The notes: generated by a model from the letters alone, not told the origin. Positions 25,775 through 34,411 are shown, counted from the first letter of the stretch. The stretch is DNA of 64,000 bases from an uncultured Roseburia sp. (GCA_910587865.1 CAJUNX010000018.1:1-64000); one strand, 5' to 3'. Made by a program: numbers and translations.

Positions 25775-26797
25775 ATGATAAGAATAACAGGAACGGGAAG
25801 TGCGGTTCCGGCAAGACGGGTGACCAATGACGATCTCGGAAAAATCGTGGATACTTCCGACGAATGGATCAGAAGCCGGACCGGGATAGAGAGCCGCTAT
25901 CTTGCGGTGGAGGAGACGACGACAGGGCTTTCCGCGGAGGCGGCGAAAAAGGCGCTTGCCGCTGCGGGGGTTTCTGCAGAAGAGCTTGATCTTATCATAG
26001 CGGCGACGGTCACGCCGGACCGTTTTCTGCCGAATCTCTCCTGTGAGATCCAGCGTGAGCTGGGGGCAAAAAACGCGGTGGCGTTTGACTTAAACGCGGC
26101 CTGTTCGGGATTTTTATTTTCGCTGGATACGGCTTATATGTATCTTAGGACCGGACGGTATCGGAAAGCGCTGATTATCGGAGCGGAGACGCTCTCTAAG
26201 ATTATCGACTGGACGGACCGGAGCACCTGCGTGCTGTTCGGGGACGGAGCCGGAGCGGCGGTACTTGAGAATGTGCCGGAAGAGACAGGATGCGCAGACC
26301 GTGCATCCGGAGCGGCCGCCGGAAACGGGGCAGGTGAAAGCCGCGGTATTTTAAGCATCCGCATGGGATCGGACGGCGGCCGCGGCATGGTTCTCTCCTG
26401 TGACAACCGGCCGGTGAGCAATCCGTATGTAAAGCGTGAGAGCGGGTTGTCCTACGTATCGATGGACGGGCAGGAGGTCTACAAATTTGCGGTGCGCACC
26501 GTGCCGCACATAATCGGACTCGCGGTGGAGGAAGCCGGACTTGCGGTGGAGGAGATCGATCTGTTTCTGCTGCATCAGGCGAATATCAGGATTATTGAGG
26601 CCGTGGCCAAACGGCTGCGCCAGCCGATGGAAAAATTTCCGGTCAATCTTCGTGACTGCGGGAATATTTCTGCGGCCAGCGTGCCGATTTTACTTGATAA
26701 TGTAAGGAAGCATGATATGATAAAAAAAGGAAGCAAAATCGTGCTGGCCGGATTCGGAGCGGGACTCACCTGGGGCGCGACGGTCCTTGAGTGGTAG
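25775..26797 (+). CDS. fabH: 3-oxoacyl-ACP synthase III (KASIII)
   Basis: The 340-residue initiating condensing enzyme has the triad Cys in LNAACSGFLF, His in LLHQANIRI and Asn in CGNISAASVP. GFGAGLTWGA lies near the C-terminus. It condenses acetyl-CoA with malonyl-ACP. Compared with the usual 320-odd residues there is an extra Gly/Ala-rich loop of about 20 residues after ENVPEE. The start MIRITGTGS has GAGGATC upstream. In many operons fabH comes first, but here it follows accDA. Confidence 0.95.
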   Translation: MIRITGTGSAVPARRVTNDDLGKIVDTSDEWIRSRTGIESRYLAVEETTTGLSAEAAKKALAAAGVSAEELDLIIAATVTPDRFLPNLSCEIQRELGAKNAVAFDLNAACSGFLFSLDTAYMYLRTGRYRKALIIGAETLSKIIDWTDRSTCVLFGDGAGAAVLENVPEETGCADRASGAAAGNGAGESRGILSIRMGSDGGRGMVLSCDNRPVSNPYVKRESGLSYVSMDGQEVYKFAVRTVPHIIGLAVEEAGLAVEEIDLFLLHQANIRIIEAVAKRLRQPMEKFPVNLRDCGNISAASVPILLDNVRKHDMIKKGSKIVLAGFGAGLTWGATVLEW

Positions 26798-26832
26798 AGG
26801 GCATGCGGTGTTAAGATTGACAGAGGGCTTTT

Positions 26833-26889
26833 GCAGGGACATCCCTGCCAGAGGGATCAGAGAAAGAGATTGTGCAGCGCGGCGCTGCA
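26833..26889 (+). promoter_or_regulatory. Two palindromes in the fabH-fabT gap
   Basis: GCAGGGA-CA-TCCCTGC lies at 26833-26848. TGCAGCGC-G-GCGCTGCA, a 17-base palindrome with a single central base, lies at 26873-26889, just before the fabT-like ribosome site. Neither has a T-run. They could tune translation or processing of the last two genes. Confidence 0.4.
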
Positions 26890-26904
26890 AACAGGAGTAA
26901 ATGA

Positions 26905-27354
26905 ATGACCACAGACGAGACACTGAATGAATTACTGGTAAAGTTATTTAAAAATATTACGGAGATCGAGGCGCAGTGCCTGGTGACGGAGGAATTTCGG
27001 GATATCAGCTACAATGATTTTCACATCATAGAGGCAATCGGGACAGGGGAACCGAAGAACATGAGCACGGTTGCGAAACTGATGCGGGTGACGACAGGGA
27101 CGCTCACGAAGGCGATCGACGCGCTGACCGAGAAAGGATATGTGATCCGGGAGAGAAGCAGGCAGGATAAGCGCGTGGTCGGAGTTTATCTGACGCAAAA
27201 AGGCCGGGCGGCGTATGCGCATCACGAGGAATTTCATCGGGATATGATAGCGCAGGCCAAAGGAGAGCTCACGGAACAGGAGCTTCCGGTGCTGATTTAC
27301 AGCATGGCGAAGCTGGTTGATTATTTTCAGGCAGCGTACGGTGTGGAGGGTTAG
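26905..27354 (+). CDS. fabT: MarR-family regulator, FabT-like
   Basis: The 149-residue protein has a winged helix of MarR type: NMSTVAKLMRVTTGTLTKAIDALTEKGYVIRERSRQDKRVVGVYLTQKG in outline, with the DKR wing typical of the family. FabT proteins repress fatty-acid genes at TTTGATnATCAAA sites. Such a site lies in front of this operon at 19063-19075, so feedback by acyl-ACP is likely. The gene is at the end of the operon rather than at its start. The symbol rests on family and context. Confidence 0.85.
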   Translation: MTTDETLNELLVKLFKNITEIEAQCLVTEEFRDISYNDFHIIEAIGTGEPKNMSTVAKLMRVTTGTLTKAIDALTEKGYVIRERSRQDKRVVGVYLTQKGRAAYAHHEEFHRDMIAQAKGELTEQELPVLIYSMAKLVDYFQAAYGVEG

Positions 27355-27357
27355 AAG

Positions 27358-27621
27358 ATGAGCAAAGGAATTGCGGGAAAAAATAACTGGGCATTGTTTC
27401 TGCTGCTTCTGTCAGGCATTATGCTGGGCGGCTTTATCGGGAATCTGACGGCGGGGATCCCGGGGCTTGGCTGGCTGAATTACGGCCAGAGCTTCGGATT
27501 TGCCAGCCCGATTGTGCTTGATTTGGGGATTCTTGTGATTACGTTTGGCCTGACGATTAAGATTACGATCGCCAGTATCGTCGGTGTGCTGATTGCGATC
27601 ATTATTTACCGGCTCATCTGA
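27358..27621 (+). CDS. DUF4321 small membrane protein
   Basis: The 87-residue protein has two hydrophobic helices, WALFLLLLSGIMLGGFIG near the start and IASIVGVLIAIIIYRLI at the end. This is the layout of DUF4321 proteins found across Clostridia. The function is unknown. It begins three bases after the fabT stop, so they are translated together, and its last codons lie inside the terminator stem. Its place suggests a link to membrane lipid production. Confidence 0.85.
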   Translation: MSKGIAGKNNWALFLLLLSGIMLGGFIGNLTAGIPGLGWLNYGQSFGFASPIVLDLGILVITFGLTIKITIASIVGVLIAIIIYRLI

Positions 27622-27631
27622 GCCGGTTTTT
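27608..27631 (+). terminator. Terminator of the fatty-acid operon
   Basis: The nine-bp perfect stem ACCGGCTCA/TGAGCCGGT has a TC loop and is followed by TTTTT. It overlaps the stop codon of the DUF4321 gene. Confidence 0.9.
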
Positions 27632-27684
27632 GCCCTCTACACATCCCGGGGCTTTATCAATTTACCGGACTAAAGAAAAAAAGA

Positions 27685-27713
27685 TTGCATCCAGAAGGAT
27701 TTTGATTTAAAAT
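27685..27713 (+). promoter_or_regulatory. Promoter of gdhA
   Basis: TTGCAT at 27685-27690, a 17-base spacer and TAAAAT at 27708-27713. A leader of about 100 bases follows before the gdhA start. Confidence 0.65.
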
Positions 27714-27820
27714 AGGTATGCCAATGGCGTACAGAAGTGTGCACCACACGGATATGCATAAGGTTTTGCGCCGTACATACCCGCGGACAGGTAAATATCA
27801 TAGAGAAGGAGATTATAGAA

Positions 27821-29155
27821 ATGAGTTATGTGGATGAAGTTCTCACAAGATTAAAAGAAAAAAACGCATCGGAGCCGGAGTTTTTACAGGCTGCGGAAGA
27901 GGTGCTCGAGTCGCTTCGGCCGGTGATTGACGCCAATGAGGCGGTCTATCGGAAAGAGGCGCTCTTAGAGCGGCTGACAGAGCCGGACAGACAGTTTAAG
28001 TTCCGTGTGCCGTGGGTGGATGATCAGGGACAGGTACAGGTAAATGTGGGATACCGTGTACAGTTCAATAACGCGATCGGACCGTACAAGGGCGGACTGC
28101 GGTTACATCCGTCGGTAAATATCGGCATTATCAAGTTTCTCGGATTCGAGCAGATTTTCAAAAACTCACTGACCGGTCTTCCCATCGGCGGCGGCAAGGG
28201 CGGATCTGATTTTGATCCCAAGGGCAAATCCGACCGCGAGGTGATGGCGTTCTGTCAGAGCTTTATGACGGAGCTGTGCAAATATATCGGTGCGGACGTG
28301 GATGTTCCGGCAGGGGATATCGGAACCGGGGCCAGAGAGATCGGCTATATGTTTGGACAGTACAAGAGAATCCGCGGCATGTACGAGGGCGTTCTGACCG
28401 GTAAGGGACTGACCTACGGCGGATCGTTAGCGCGTACCGAGGCGACCGGATACGGTCTTCTCTACATCACGGAGGAGCTGATGAAGTGCCACGGCGAATC
28501 CATGGAGGGGAAGACGGTTGTGGTATCGGGCGCCGGCAATGTGGCCATCTATGCGGCGCAGAAAGCGCAGCAGATGGGAGCGAAGGTCGTGACCTGCTCG
28601 GATTCTACCGGCTGGATCTATGATCCGCAGGGGATCGACGTTGCGCTGTTAAAGGAAGTAAAGGAAGTAAAGCGCGCCCGCTTAACCGAATACGCGGCGG
28701 CGAGACCGGGTGCAGAGTACCACGAAGGACGCGGCGTATGGCAGGTGAAATGTGACATTGCACTTCCGTGTGCGACACAGAACGAGCTGCTGATCGAGGA
28801 TGCGAAGCAGCTGGTGGCAAACGGCTGTAAGGCGGTCTGCGAGGGTGCGAACATGCCGACCACGATCGACGCGACAAAGTACCTTCAGGAGAACGGCGTG
28901 TGGTTCATTGGCGGAAAGGCTGCAAATGCCGGCGGTGTTGCGACCTCCGCGCTTGAGATGTCCCAGAACAGCGAGCGTATGAGCTGGACCTTCGAGGAGG
29001 TTGACGCGAAGTTAAAGAACATCATGGTAAATATCTACCACAACATCGATGACGCTGCAAAGCGCTACGGCATGGAGGGCAACTATGTGGCCGGGGCGAA
29101 TATTGCAGGCTTTGAGAAGGTTGCAAACGCTATGTTAGCGCAGGGTGTCTGCTAA
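27821..29155 (+). CDS. gdhA: NADP-type glutamate dehydrogenase
   Basis: The 444-residue hexameric-type enzyme makes glutamate from 2-oxoglutarate and ammonia. Visible parts are NNAIGPYKGGLRLHPSVN, PIGGGKGGSDFDPKGKS with the catalytic Lys, and VVVSGAGNVAIYAAQKAQQMGAKVVT for nucleotide binding, ending NIAGFEKVANAML. The start MSYVDEVL follows AGAAGGAGA. A frame that extends 28 codons upstream has no ribosome site. It has its own promoter and terminator. Confidence 0.96.
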   Translation: MSYVDEVLTRLKEKNASEPEFLQAAEEVLESLRPVIDANEAVYRKEALLERLTEPDRQFKFRVPWVDDQGQVQVNVGYRVQFNNAIGPYKGGLRLHPSVNIGIIKFLGFEQIFKNSLTGLPIGGGKGGSDFDPKGKSDREVMAFCQSFMTELCKYIGADVDVPAGDIGTGAREIGYMFGQYKRIRGMYEGVLTGKGLTYGGSLARTEATGYGLLYITEELMKCHGESMEGKTVVVSGAGNVAIYAAQKAQQMGAKVVTCSDSTGWIYDPQGIDVALLKEVKEVKRARLTEYAAARPGAEYHEGRGVWQVKCDIALPCATQNELLIEDAKQLVANGCKAVCEGANMPTTIDATKYLQENGVWFIGGKAANAGGVATSALEMSQNSERMSWTFEEVDAKLKNIMVNIYHNIDDAAKRYGMEGNYVAGANIAGFEKVANAMLAQGVC

Positions 29156-29188
29156 TCGGATATCTTTAAAAGAATATAAGAAACTGAG

Positions 29189-29224
29189 AAGTCCTGTGAA
29201 CGCATTGTTTACGGGACTTTTCTT
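29189..29224 (+). terminator. Terminator of gdhA
   Basis: AAGTCC pairs with GGACTT around an inner helix GT-AAC/GTT-AC, followed by TTTTCTTT. It lies 34 bases after the gdhA stop. Confidence 0.8.
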
Positions 29225-29256
29225 TGCGCAGAGAGACTTTTTTTGGACATAAAAAA

Positions 29257-29330
29257 TGGAAGCAAAGGGGCTCGAACCCTTGACCTCTCGCTAGTCAGGC
29301 GAGCACTCATCCCAGCTGAGCTATGCTTCC
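29257..29330 (-). tRNA. tRNA-Val (anticodon GAC)
   Basis: The minus strand folds into a full cloverleaf of 74 bases. It has acceptor GGAAGCA/TGCTTCC, D arm GCTC/GAGT, anticodon stem CTCGC/GCGAG with loop CUGACUA, variable AGGTC, and T arm AAGGG/CCCTT with loop TTCGAGC, with discriminator A. The anticodon at positions 34-36 is GAC, for Val codons GUC/GUU. U at position 37 is unusual, as a purine is expected. CCA is not encoded. A run of T follows directly. Confidence 0.88.
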
Positions 29331-29403
29331 ATAGGAGGATTATAACATGTTTCCTCCCGAAAGAAAAGCAGATTTTTATTATTTTTGCAAAAAATGCCGA
29401 CTG

Positions 29404-29571
29404 AGAGCACGCAGCGGAGCAGGGATCCCCCTGCCCGGCATGGCTGAGAACACAGCAGAGCGGGGGCTGCCCCCGCCCGGCGTGGCTATAAGCGTGCAGC
29501 GGAGCCCCCGCCCGGCATGGCTAAAAGCGCGCTGTGCAGAGCGGGGGTATCCCCGCCCGCCGGCAGCGGCT
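29404..29571. repeat. Four degenerate GC-rich tandem palindromic units
   Basis: Four units of about 35-49 bases share the core CCCGCCCGGCATGGCT or close variants, preceded by GGGG/CCCC arms that form small hairpins (for example AGCGGGGGCTGCCCCCG). Units lie near 29404-29444, 29445-29487, 29488-29522 and 29523-29571. The block abuts the stop codon of the minus-strand rhamnosidase gene. Spacing is irregular and no cas genes are present. Confidence 0.65.
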
Positions 29572-29572
29572 G

Positions 29573-31744
29573 TCAGCGTGCGCTGTAAAACAGATAAGTC
29601 CCGGGGCCGACGAGACGTCTGGTTCCTGCGATGACGATTTCGGCATCCACGGGCGTCGTGATCTCGTAGCAGAACCGTGTCTCCGCCCTGGTCCATCTGG
29701 AGCGGATCTGGCCGTGACGGCTGTCGAAGGATGCCTCAAACCACTCAAGACGCGCGTCGGGAACCGGTGCGATGATGACCTTTTCATAGCCCGGCGCGTC
29801 CGGATCGGGCCGGATTCCGGCCGCAACGCCGTACATCCAGTCCGCGACGGCGCCGTAGGCATAGTGATTGTAGGAGTTCATGTCCGCGCTCCAGAAATCA
29901 CCGCTCTCCATGATACCGTCCCAGTGCTCCCAGATCGTGGTGGCGCCCTTTGTCACCGGATAGAGCCAGGAGGGGTATTCCCTGCGCAGTAAAAGCGAGT
30001 AGGCGAGATCCGCGTGGCCGTAGCTGCTCAATACGTGGAGGAGATAGGGCGTGCCGACAAATCCGGTCTGAAGCTTTGTGCCGCAGGAAATGACCATATC
30101 GGCAAGCTGATCCGCGGCTGCCTGCGGGTCGGGAGCAAGCCCGAAGTGGGCGGCGAGCACGCACTCGGTCTGTGTGCGGTAATCCGGGTAGGTCCGCCGG
30201 AAGGTCTCTGTGATGTTTTTAAGCAGAGTCTCGAAGGAGGAGACATCCCGTCCGAGCACATGTCCGGCTTTTATCACAAGCGAAGCGGAATAAGCGTAAA
30301 ATGCGGAGGCGATGAATTCCTCACGGCTGGATCCTTTGTAGCTGCCGGACGGCGCGTCGAGACCGAGCCAGTCGCCGTAGTGCGTTCCGCCGGTCCACAG
30401 ATATTCCGTGGTCGTGTGCGCGGTGATGTAATCGACCCAGCGACGCATGCAGTCAAACTGTGCGTTTAGGATGGCGGGATCGCCGTAGGCAAGATACACT
30501 TCCCACGGGCAGATCGCGGCGGCATCCCCCCAGGCGGCGCTTGCCGGCTCGGCCTGCAGCAGATCCGGGATCACATGGCCGACGTATCCGTCCTCATGCT
30601 GGTCCGCGGCCATGTCCGCCAGCCATTTGGTGAAGAACTGCTCCACGTCAAAATTATAGCAGGCAGCTTTGCAGAAGACCTGGGCATCGCCGGTCCAGCC
30701 GAGGCGCTCGTCGCGCTGCGGGCAGTCGGTCGGGACATCCAGGAAATTGCCCTTCTGTCCCCAAATGACATTTTCGAACAGACGGTTTAACTCCGCGTTC
30801 GAGCAGCGGACGGATCCGGTGCGGCGGATGTCGGAATGAAGGACAATCGCGGTAAACTGCTCTGGCTTCGCATGCTCCGCTCCGCCCGGAAACGCGTTGA
30901 TCCGCAGATAGCGGAAACCGTAAAAGGTGAGTCTGGTCCTGTAAGTCTGCGCACCGTCACGGCAGATGTAGTGATACTGCGCCTTGGCGGAGCGGTAGTT
31001 TTCCGTGTAGAAATTCCCTTCTTTATCCATCACCTCGGCAAACGACAGATCCACGATATCGCCTGCGTTTGCGTTCACGTTTACCTCGACATAGCCGGTT
31101 ATCTCCTGGCCGAAATCGAGAACGGTCTCCTTTTTCGGCGTGACAAAAACGGATGCGGCGGACACCCGCTCCTGCTCGCGGATCTCCGGTCCCTGCTGCG
31201 GGATCAGCGTGTGATCCGGCCCGTCAAATGTGACTGCCGGAATGGAATTTGATGCGGCAAAAGTCGCGTCGCAGATTTCGCCGTCGTAGATTTCCGAAAA
31301 ACGGATCTGGCTTTCCTGTACCTGCCAGCTTTCATCGGAGCAGATCTGCTCCTTCGTCCCGTCCGCATAGCAGAGGTCGAGACAGACGAGAAGACCGGCC
31401 GGGTTCTCCTGCAGTTTTGCCTGTGCGGCGGACGGTTCCCACCCGACCAGACGACTGCGGTACCAGCCTTTTCCGACCAGAACCTCAATGCGGTTGCTGC
31501 TGCTAAGAAGCGCGGTGACATCATAAGTCTGATACTGCAGACGGTGGGCGTAGGTGGTCCAGCCCGGCGCGAGGACAAAGGAGCCGACACGGGTTCCGTT
31601 GATACCGGCCTCATAGACGCCGAGCGCGGTGATCGTGAGTGTGGCCGCCGCAACCGGACGGTCGGTGCGAAATTCCCGGATAAAAACCGGACAGACATCG
31701 CCCAGATCCTGTGCCGGGCGGATCCATGCTGCATTCTGAATCAT
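29573..31744 (-). CDS. GH78 alpha-L-rhamnosidase
   Basis: The 723-residue protein has N-terminal beta domains (AILTITALGVYEAGING-like region and VLVGKGWY) and the (alpha/alpha)6 barrel. DVPTDCPQRDERLGWTGDAQVF carries the catalytic acid region and WTGGTHYGDWLGLDAP follows. TTIWEHWDG is typical of the C-terminal part of the barrel. It releases terminal L-rhamnose from plant glycosides or pectin. There is no signal peptide, so it is intracellular. The start MIQNAAW follows AAGGGGGAA. The gene is divergent from an AraC-type regulator. Confidence 0.94.
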   Translation of the reverse strand: MIQNAAWIRPAQDLGDVCPVFIREFRTDRPVAAATLTITALGVYEAGINGTRVGSFVLAPGWTTYAHRLQYQTYDVTALLSSSNRIEVLVGKGWYRSRLVGWEPSAAQAKLQENPAGLLVCLDLCYADGTKEQICSDESWQVQESQIRFSEIYDGEICDATFAASNSIPAVTFDGPDHTLIPQQGPEIREQERVSAASVFVTPKKETVLDFGQEITGYVEVNVNANAGDIVDLSFAEVMDKEGNFYTENYRSAKAQYHYICRDGAQTYRTRLTFYGFRYLRINAFPGGAEHAKPEQFTAIVLHSDIRRTGSVRCSNAELNRLFENVIWGQKGNFLDVPTDCPQRDERLGWTGDAQVFCKAACYNFDVEQFFTKWLADMAADQHEDGYVGHVIPDLLQAEPASAAWGDAAAICPWEVYLAYGDPAILNAQFDCMRRWVDYITAHTTTEYLWTGGTHYGDWLGLDAPSGSYKGSSREEFIASAFYAYSASLVIKAGHVLGRDVSSFETLLKNITETFRRTYPDYRTQTECVLAAHFGLAPDPQAAADQLADMVISCGTKLQTGFVGTPYLLHVLSSYGHADLAYSLLLRREYPSWLYPVTKGATTIWEHWDGIMESGDFWSADMNSYNHYAYGAVADWMYGVAAGIRPDPDAPGYEKVIIAPVPDARLEWFEASFDSRHGQIRSRWTRAETRFCYEITTPVDAEIVIAGTRRLVGPGTYLFYSAR

Positions 31745-31786
31745 AGAAATTCCCCCTTTAAAATGATAAGTGTTCATGTGGTGCTC

Positions 31787-31815
31787 TTGACAATCAGAGT
31801 ATCAGAAATTAAAAT
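31787..31815 (+). promoter_or_regulatory. Promoter of the rhamnosidase-linked AraC gene
   Basis: TTGACA at 31787-31792, a 17-base spacer and TAAAAT at 31810-31815. It lies in the gap between the divergent rhamnosidase and AraC genes. Confidence 0.75.
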
Positions 31816-31864
31816 GATGAAAAACACCTGTTTTTGATCAGAATAAGGGGTGAAAGTAACCTAA

Positions 31865-32791
31865 ATGAGCAGGGAAAAACAAAACGGTTATACCATTACA
31901 TTTGAAGAGAATAAAAAAGAGAGAGAAGACCAGTTTGTCGTCTGCTCCTATGCGCAGAAGGACATCGGCAGCCACCGGCATGATTTCTTTGAACTTGCGT
32001 ATGTGACAGGCGGGAGAGCGGAGCATGCGCTCGACGGCGGCGTGCAGATTCCGGTGTGCCAGGGGGATTATTTTATCATTGATTACGGCTCCATGCACCG
32101 GTATTCGGGAAGCAGGGATTTTACGCTGATCAACTGCCTGTTCCTGCCGGAGGTCATCGACCAGACGCTCGCCGGCACGGAGTCGTTTGACGAGATCCTA
32201 AGGGTCAGTATGGTGCGCTACTACAGGCGGCTGCCGGATCTTGTGCCGGTCAACCGGATTTTCCACGACGATGACGGCGAGATCCGCGCATGTATCGAAA
32301 AAATGAAATGGGAGTATGAGAACAAGGCGATCGGCTATCAGGAAATATTTCGCTGCCAGCTCTCCGAGATCCTGATCCGGATGGTGCGCAATATCGTCTC
32401 AGAGCGCGAGGCGCCCGCGGAACGCATGCATTACAGCGGGCCGGTGCGGGATGCGATCGCGTATCTGGGAAAGCACTATGCCAAACAGTCCGTGATCGGG
32501 GATTTCTGCGGGACATATCACTACAGCAGACAGTATATCAGCCGCAGATTTCATCAGGAGACAGGCCGCACGGCCATGAAATACCTGCAGGATATCCGTC
32601 TCGAAAAAAGCTGCGAGCTGCTCGTGGGAAGCGATCTGCAGATCCAGGAGATCGCGGCTGCCGTCGGATACGAGGATCTGAAATATTTCGGCCAGCTGTT
32701 TAAACAGACGCTGAAAATGACGCCGGGAGCCTACCGCAGGCTTGCGAACGGATCCGCGGAGTGCGGTGAGAGCGCCGGGCGCAGCAGGTGA
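31865..32791 (+). CDS. AraC-family regulator (RhaS-like context)
   Basis: The 308-residue protein has an N-terminal cupin sensor (GSHRHDFFELAYVTGGRAEH, then VCQGDYFIIDYGSMHRY). The C-terminal double helix-turn-helix runs from about 205 to 300, with YHYSRQYISRRFHQETGRTAMKYL in outline and IQEIAAAVGYEDLKYFGQLFKQ. It is divergent from the GH78 gene and likely activates it when rhamnose is present. The sugar is inferred from context. Confidence 0.93.
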   Translation: MSREKQNGYTITFEENKKEREDQFVVCSYAQKDIGSHRHDFFELAYVTGGRAEHALDGGVQIPVCQGDYFIIDYGSMHRYSGSRDFTLINCLFLPEVIDQTLAGTESFDEILRVSMVRYYRRLPDLVPVNRIFHDDDGEIRACIEKMKWEYENKAIGYQEIFRCQLSEILIRMVRNIVSEREAPAERMHYSGPVRDAIAYLGKHYAKQSVIGDFCGTYHYSRQYISRRFHQETGRTAMKYLQDIRLEKSCELLVGSDLQIQEIAAAVGYEDLKYFGQLFKQTLKMTPGAYRRLANGSAECGESAGRSR

Positions 32792-32808
32792 TACCGGGGA
32801 ATGCATTC

Positions 32809-32837
32809 TTGAAACAACCGGTCAGACATGATATAGT
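32809..32837 (+). promoter_or_regulatory. Promoter of the DUF308 gene
   Basis: TTGAAA at 32809-32814, a 17-base spacer and TATAGT at 32832-32837, 62 bases before the chosen start. Confidence 0.75.
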
Positions 32838-32898
32838 AAAATGAGGCAGCAGGCCGTACCAGAGGAGTACTTTTTGGTGCGGCGGAATGGAGGAAACG

Positions 32899-33483
32899 AT
32901 GAGAGAGACGTTAAAAAAATTAAAGGCTGATATTATTTTATCCGCACTGCTCTGTGCCGTGCTTGGAATCGTGCTTCTGCTTTGGCCGGAGGCGACGATT
33001 GACCTCGTCTGTAAGATACTGGCGGTCGGGCTGATCATCATGGGCGCGGTGCAGATCACATCCTATTTTACTGACAGGAGCATTCATCCCTTTGCGGGTG
33101 CGCTGGGGCTTCTTCTGGTGCTGGTGGGGATCTGGATCTTTCTTCGGCCGGGCAGCATTGTGAGCATTGTGCCGATCGTGATCGGCGTGATCCTCTGTGT
33201 GCACGGGATTCAGGATTTAAAGCTCTCATTTGAGACAAAAGAGAACGGATACGGGAACTGGTGGAGTATGCTGATTATCGCGGCGGTGAGCCTGCTCTTC
33301 GGCGTGATCTGCATCGTGAATGCCTTCGGCATGATAAAACTGGCGCTGAGGTTTATCGGGATCGCGCTGATCTATGACGGCGTATCGGATCTCTGGATTG
33401 CAAACAGGGCGATCCGTGCGGCAAAGGCGGCGGGCGAGACGGCAAAAGCGCTGGACGTGGAGTATAAAGAGGTGGACGATTAA
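32899..33483 (+). CDS. DUF308/HdeD-like membrane protein
   Basis: The 194-residue protein has six hydrophobic segments in three pairs, each starting with a pattern like LGIVLLLWPEATIDL or VGIWIFLRPGSIVSI. That is the repeat of the HdeD/DUF308 family, linked to acid resistance in enteric bacteria. The cytoplasmic tail after residue 170 is charged (RAIRAAKAAGETAKALDVEYKEVDD). The start MRETLKK has GGAGGAAACG upstream. The role here is unknown. Confidence 0.85.
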   Translation: MRETLKKLKADIILSALLCAVLGIVLLLWPEATIDLVCKILAVGLIIMGAVQITSYFTDRSIHPFAGALGLLLVLVGIWIFLRPGSIVSIVPIVIGVILCVHGIQDLKLSFETKENGYGNWWSMLIIAAVSLLFGVICIVNAFGMIKLALRFIGIALIYDGVSDLWIANRAIRAAKAAGETAKALDVEYKEVDD

Positions 33484-33484
33484 A

Positions 33485-33715
33485 ATGCGCAGGGAAGAGT
33501 TTAAAATGGAGCGCACCGGCCTGCTTTCGGTCGGAGACGTGCTTCCGGTCACGGAGGGGAAGCTTCCGAATTCCTACTACTATACGCTGGGAAAGGCGTA
33601 TGCGATGTCGGCGAACTATGCGGTCAGCGAGCGGATTTTGTCACAGGAGGGAACCGTGGTGGACGTCAAAGAGACGCCGAAGGGATATTTCGTGACGGTA
33701 GAATTTGAGGAATAG
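33485..33715 (+). CDS. Small conserved-looking hypothetical protein
   Basis: The 76-residue protein ends in VKETPKGYFVTVEFEE and contains TGLLSVGDVLPVTEGKLPNSYYYTLGKAYAM in outline. It is probably a small mixed alpha/beta fold. It has no signal peptide or membrane segment. It starts two bases after the DUF308 stop, so it is coupled to it. A start seven codons later (MERTG), after AGGGAAGAG, is also possible. I do not recognise the family. The frame is open upstream but reads unlike protein there. Confidence 0.65.
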   Translation: MRREEFKMERTGLLSVGDVLPVTEGKLPNSYYYTLGKAYAMSANYAVSERILSQEGTVVDVKETPKGYFVTVEFEE

Positions 33716-33744
33716 AGACAATAACGGCCAGAGGTGGGAGAGAT

Positions 33745-34314
33745 ATGACAGGCGGACAGGTGAGAGGAACGGTTGATGAGCTGCTGACGGAGAGCTTTAA
33801 AGAGCTGGCAAAAAGCCAGCCGATCGAAAAGATTACGATCCGGGAGATTACGGAGAAGGCAGGGGTGATCCGGCCGACCTTTTACAATCACTTTCAGGAT
33901 AAATACGAGCTGCTGGAACGGATTATTTACACGGAGCTGATCGGGCCGATCAGGCCTTTGGTGGAAAACGGCCTGGTGCATGAGGGCCTGGTGCTTTTGT
34001 TTACCAATATGGAGAAGGACCGGGAGTTTTATATCCGGGCCAGCCGGCTGGAAGGGCAGAATTCGTTTGAGAGTATCGCGCAGGAATGTGTGGAGCGGCT
34101 TCTGCTCACAGAGATAAACAGCCGCGCGCAGGGAAAACCGCTGAAGTATGCCTGGCTGACGCCGGAGTGGATCGCGCGGTATTACGCTCACACGATGTGT
34201 TTTGTGGCGGTGTCGTGGCTTCGGATGGGGATGACGGTGTCTGCGCGGGAGATGGCGGAGATTTACCGGTATATCATCGAGCGGTCGCTGGACGAGGTGT
34301 TATCCGAGCTTTAA
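33745..34314 (+). CDS. TetR/AcrR-family regulator
   Basis: The 189-residue protein has an N-terminal TetR helix-turn-helix, with IEKITIREITEKAGVIRPTFYNHFQDKYELLERII in outline (residues about 30-65). A helical C-terminal ligand domain of the DhaS-like type includes MAEIYRYIIERSLDEVL. It lies just before the MMPL exporter gene, in front of which two palindromes are found, so it is probably the exporter's repressor. Confidence 0.92.
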   Translation: MTGGQVRGTVDELLTESFKELAKSQPIEKITIREITEKAGVIRPTFYNHFQDKYELLERIIYTELIGPIRPLVENGLVHEGLVLLFTNMEKDREFYIRASRLEGQNSFESIAQECVERLLLTEINSRAQGKPLKYAWLTPEWIARYYAHTMCFVAVSWLRMGMTVSAREMAEIYRYIIERSLDEVLSEL

Positions 34315-34411
34315 GGAGGAGGGACCGCATCCAGACAATGACATAAAGGTGTCGTTTGTTTTATACATTTCCGGCAAAATGTATGGCGGGACGATACAGA
34401 CGGAAAAGATT

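Noticed and set aside
27737..27820. Upstream extension of GdhA
   Set aside because: No ribosome site. The sequence is unlike GdhA and the promoter at 27685 predicts a leader here.
29404..29571. CRISPR array
   Set aside because: Units are uneven, degenerate and palindromic, with no unique spacers and no cas genes.
29347..29634. 95-codon open frame over the GC-rich tandem units
   Set aside because: It is made of repeat sequence, lies opposite the end of the rhamnosidase gene, has no ribosome site and shows no protein-like pattern.
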